Shown here piece after piece: positions 59,288-60,422 of a stretch of DNA of 60,422 nt. Location of the stretch: IMG/VR virus record IMGVR_UViG_3300032047_000013, positions 1 through 60,422 of that record, one strand, 5' to 3'. The notes beneath the pieces were generated by a model that saw only the letters and a list, made by a program, of their open reading frames with translations, ran no database searches and was not told the origin of the DNA. The DNA is from a virus. Position 1 is the first letter of the stretch; each line of letters starts with the position of its first letter. Made by a program: the position numbers and the translations under genes.

Positions 59288-59332
59288 GTAGTATAAGAGA
59301 GAAGAAGTCTTATGACTTCTCTCTTATACTAC
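59288..59332. repeat. Long inverted repeat upstream of the first early gene
   Basis: A left arm beginning GTAGTATAAGAGAGAAG pairs with a right arm ending CTTCTCTCTTATACTAC. An inner AAGTC/GACTT extension and a TTAT loop complete it, with a small bulge. It is the second longest stem of the hairpin array; no T-run follows on either strand. Confidence 0.75.
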
Positions 59333-59371
59333 TAACTCCTAAAGGGTTTGAGAAGTCGTCCTTTAGGAAGT

Positions 59372-59383
59372 CAAACTTCATTT
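59372..59383 (+). promoter_or_regulatory. Repeated leader motif, copy 1 (CAAACTTCATTT)
   Basis: Lies 12 bases before the ATG at 59396. It differs by one base from the two CAAACTTCAATT copies before the ATGs at 60106 and 60329; the similarity to copy 2 continues into a TTTCC just before the start codon. Confidence 0.55.
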
Positions 59384-59395
59384 AATTCATTTCCA

Positions 59396-59917
59396 ATGAA
59401 TAACTTCAATTTCTCCGACTGCCGTAAGGCAGTAAACCAAGCTTCTTTCCGTCCAACAAAGAGCCGAAAGGCTCTTGCTTCAAAGCTTCTTGCAGAAGCT
59501 TTAGAGTTCGTCGCCAACCTCGAAGAGGTTGCTGACAAGCCTTCGAAGAAGGCTAAGAAGACTCGACGTAAGTCGAGGAAGAAAGCAACTCCAACCCAGA
59601 GGGTTGCTGACAGTCAAGAAAAAGCCTTTCATGGAAAGGCTGACAGTCCAGTCAAGCCTTCGAAGAAGGCTAAGACAGCTTCCGTTAAGGAAGCTAAAGC
59701 ATCTCTGAAAGAGATGGATGAGAAGAAAGCCGTCAAGAAGACAGCGAAGCTGAAGGCCAAGCAAGTGGCTTCAGGGGTCAACGAAGTTGACAGAGTAGCT
59801 TCCTTGGAAGCTAAAATCGAGGCTCTCACCGCAGTGCTCGCTGTGCACATGGAGTCTACGACTCTGGCTTCTCCTTCTAACGAAGTTAGCCTTGACGAAG
59901 TTCCTTTCACCCTTTAA
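59396..59917 (+). CDS. Lys-rich histone-like protein encoded by hairpins (173 aa)
   Basis: The ATG at 59396 (MNNFNFSDCRKAVNQASFRP) follows the leader motif; a TTG further upstream would include leader sequence. After an N-terminal helical part (RKALASKLLAEALEFVANLEEV) comes a long basic region with KPSKKAKK, KTRRKSRKKATP and KPSKKAKTA. A helical C-terminal segment (VASLEAKIEALTAVLAVHME) could oligomerise, and the end (EVSLDEVPFTL) is acidic. The basic part resembles H1-like DNA-binding tails. Fifteen perfect hairpins lie inside this 522-base gene, which implies that codon choice is governed by nucleic-acid folding. Confidence 0.65.
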   Translation: MNNFNFSDCRKAVNQASFRPTKSRKALASKLLAEALEFVANLEEVADKPSKKAKKTRRKSRKKATPTQRVADSQEKAFHGKADSPVKPSKKAKTASVKEAKASLKEMDEKKAVKKTAKLKAKQVASGVNEVDRVASLEAKIEALTAVLAVHMESTTLASPSNEVSLDEVPFTL

Positions 59918-59927
59918 TCCATCGAAG

Positions 59928-60008
59928 ATGATTAACTTAATCCTTTCCTTTGCACTGGCATGCGCTGTCTTGTACTTTGAGTACAAGCTGTTGCTCCGCT
60001 ACCTCTGA
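59928..60008 (+). CDS. Very small membrane peptide (26 aa)
   Basis: ATG at 59928 lies inside a CATC-GAA-GATG hairpin and opens MINLILSFALACAVLYFEYK-LLLRYL, a single hydrophobic helix with a basic end. The codons for residues 14-20 form an 8-bp hairpin with a TTG loop. Such peptides can modify host membranes; it may also be a leader peptide. No leader motif precedes it. Confidence 0.45.
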   Translation: MINLILSFALACAVLYFEYKLLLRYL

Positions 60009-60024
60009 CCCTTTAGAGAGTTAC

Positions 60025-60065
60025 GTGTATATACTCTCTGAACAGAGTGAAGAGAGTATATACAC
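60025..60065. terminator. Perfect 15-bp inverted repeat between early genes
   Basis: GTGTATATACTCTCT (60025-60039) and its exact complement AGAGAGTATATACAC (60051-60065) enclose an 11-base loop. It lies in the 97-base gap between the membrane peptide and the next gene. No poly-T follows, so it may be an mRNA processing or stabilising hairpin or a protein-binding cruciform as well as a terminator. Confidence 0.55.
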
Positions 60066-60080
60066 TTAACCTCTCAATAA

Positions 60081-60092
60081 CAAACTTCAATT
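60081..60092 (+). promoter_or_regulatory. Repeated leader motif, copy 2 (CAAACTTCAATT)
   Basis: Lies 13 bases before the ATG at 60106, directly after the 15-bp inverted repeat. It is identical over 12 bases to copy 3. Confidence 0.6.
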
Positions 60093-60105
60093 AAACCCTT
60101 TCCTT

Positions 60106-60246
60106 ATGGACAAGAACCTACGCCGTCAGCTGATTGCTGACCTCCTGACATCCTCTATGGACTTCGAACTTGTGACCTGCACTGATGTGTGGGACGAGCT
60201 GACCTGCGATGAGCAGATGACCTTGGAAGACTTGATTGACTGCTGA
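60106..60246 (+). CDS. Small acidic early-type protein (46 aa)
   Basis: MDKNLRRQLIADLLTSSMDFELVTCTDVWDELTCDEQMTLEDLIDC is acidic and helical with three cysteines and starts after leader motif copy 2. Hairpins lie at its 5' end (60125-60141) and across its stop codon (60239-60253). Small acidic early proteins of phages often bind host enzymes; no specific target is indicated. Confidence 0.5.
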   Translation: MDKNLRRQLIADLLTSSMDFELVTCTDVWDELTCDEQMTLEDLIDC

Positions 60247-60308
60247 AAGCAGTACAGGTACTCTGATGAGCCTTGTATAGGCGAAACACCCCCTTGGGGT
60301 GTCAGTAT

Positions 60309-60320
60309 CAAACTTCAATT
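60309..60320 (+). promoter_or_regulatory. Repeated leader motif, copy 3 (CAAACTTCAATT)
   Basis: Lies eight bases before the ATG at 60329 and just after a 7-bp hairpin with CTT loop (60286-60302), the strongest GC stem of the region. Confidence 0.6.
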
Positions 60321-60328
60321 CATCTACG

Positions 60329-60422
60329 ATGACAAAACTTCAAGAACTATATTTCACCCTGCAAGGGTGGGACGGGTTCAGCGTCAAACACGACCTGAAC
60401 GAGTACGGAGGCGGAGGCTACG
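60329..60422 (+). CDS. N-terminal part of an early-type CDS cut by the window edge
   Basis: The frame from ATG 60329 gives MTKLQELYFTLQGWDGFS-VKHDLNEYGGGGY and runs off the window. The start codon is inside the TCATC-TAC-GATGA hairpin and a further hairpin (60355-60369) lies in the coding part. Hydrophilic beginning; function unknown. Confidence 0.5.
   Translation, partial: MTKLQELYFTLQGWDGFSVKHDLNEYGGGGY

Larger units (their letters stand above)
58550..59395 (+). other. Non-coding control region between divergent gene sets
   Basis: No convincing gene is found in 846 bases between the minus-strand late genes and the plus-strand early-type genes. The left third is AT-rich and plain, with a short alternating TA run near 58852-58860. 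From 58878 onward perfect hairpins follow each other about every 45 bases. The region is a natural place for divergent promoters, a replication origin or a packaging site, none of which can be fixed from sequence alone. Confidence 0.6.
58878..60369. repeat. Dense array of short perfect hairpins
   Basis: At least 33 inverted repeats are seen in about 1.5 kb; 26 have stems of 6-9 bp with loops of only 2-5 bases. Examples: 58878-58896, 58954-58972, 59120-59134, 59418-59433, 59460-59475, 59482-59502, 59515-59531, 59538-59554, 59562-59577, 59592-59606, 59623-59641, 59655-59671, 59677-59695, 59700-59716, 59777-59791, 59796-59813, 59969-59987, 60125-60141, 60239-60253, 60286-60302, 60355-60369. Eight have a GAA loop and three a GNRA loop (GTAA, GAAA, GTAA), mostly closed by C-G. 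They run through spacers and codons alike. The stems differ in sequence, so this is not a dispersed copy of one element. Confidence 0.85.

Noticed and set aside
59108-59296. 62-codon plus-strand frame in the leader region
   Set aside because: Composed mostly of hairpin arms, with no leader motif and no convincing protein pattern; the region is better described as non-coding.
58878-60369. CRISPR-like regular spacing of repeats
   Set aside because: The repeated units are palindromes of differing sequence; there is no conserved direct repeat and no cas-like gene nearby.

Overview
The window is a slice of a tailed double-stranded DNA phage genome that most likely infects a marine Bacteroidota (flavobacterial) host. 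Phage identity rests on a recognisable terminase large subunit, portal, scaffold-like protein, major capsid protein, tail ring proteins, very large internal-virion-like proteins, a holin, an M15 endolysin and two tRNAs. The capsid, portal, terminase and ring proteins resemble those of crAss-like and related Bacteroidota podoviruses; this is family-level recognition from memory, not a database result. The host assignment rests on repeated TATATTTG boxes upstream of minus-strand genes, four of them with a TTG or TTTG element 18-20 bases further upstream (the Bacteroidota TTG / TAnnTTTG promoter), and on proteins with type IX secretion (T9SS) sorting domains, a system confined to Bacteroidota.

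Layout. 1-5330 (+): tightly overlapping replication and recombination genes: a PD-(D/E)XK exonuclease, an SSB-tailed protein, a DUF1599-like protein, a BT4734-type primase fused to a RecA-like helicase, a T7 endonuclease I-like resolvase and a second PD-(D/E)XK protein. 5380-8072 (+): a two-gene cargo operon encoding a secreted pappalysin-type (M43) metalloprotease with dockerin-like repeats and a secreted protein ending in a gliding-motility (CHU_C, T9SS type B) domain. It ends tail to tail against the minus-strand genes, the two stop codons sharing the palindrome TTAA. 8069-13805 (-): cell-envelope and lysis genes: an exported thioredoxin-like protein without CxxC, a membrane-anchored coiled coil, an outer-membrane-barrel-like protein, a Cys-rich repeat protein with a T9SS type A domain, a holin, and small basic proteins. 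13836-52721 (-): the virion module, which in transcription order runs terminase, portal, a block of fibre-like proteins, scaffold, major capsid protein, collagen-like fibre, ring proteins, two large tail proteins and three internal-virion candidates, the last of 2455 residues. 52718-58549 (-, with one + gene): small proteins, tRNA-Arg(UCU), tRNA-Ile(UAU), a tandem-domain GroES-like co-chaperonin, the M15 endolysin and a histone-like Lys/Ala-rich protein. 58550-60422 (+): a long non-coding leader and then short early-type genes.

The two most unusual things are these. First, from about 58.88 kb to the right end the DNA carries one perfect short hairpin about every 45 bases, in spacers and inside genes alike, many with GAA or GNRA loops closed by C-G. 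Together with a repeated CAAACTTCAATT leader before three start codons, this looks like a nucleic-acid-level system that no listed gene explains. Second, the phage encodes secreted proteins of host type, including T9SS substrates, and dockerin-like calcium loops recur in a protease, a putative virion protein and a 48-residue protein next to the terminase.

All functional names come from motif reading; no searches were run. Many small and structural proteins are described but not named.
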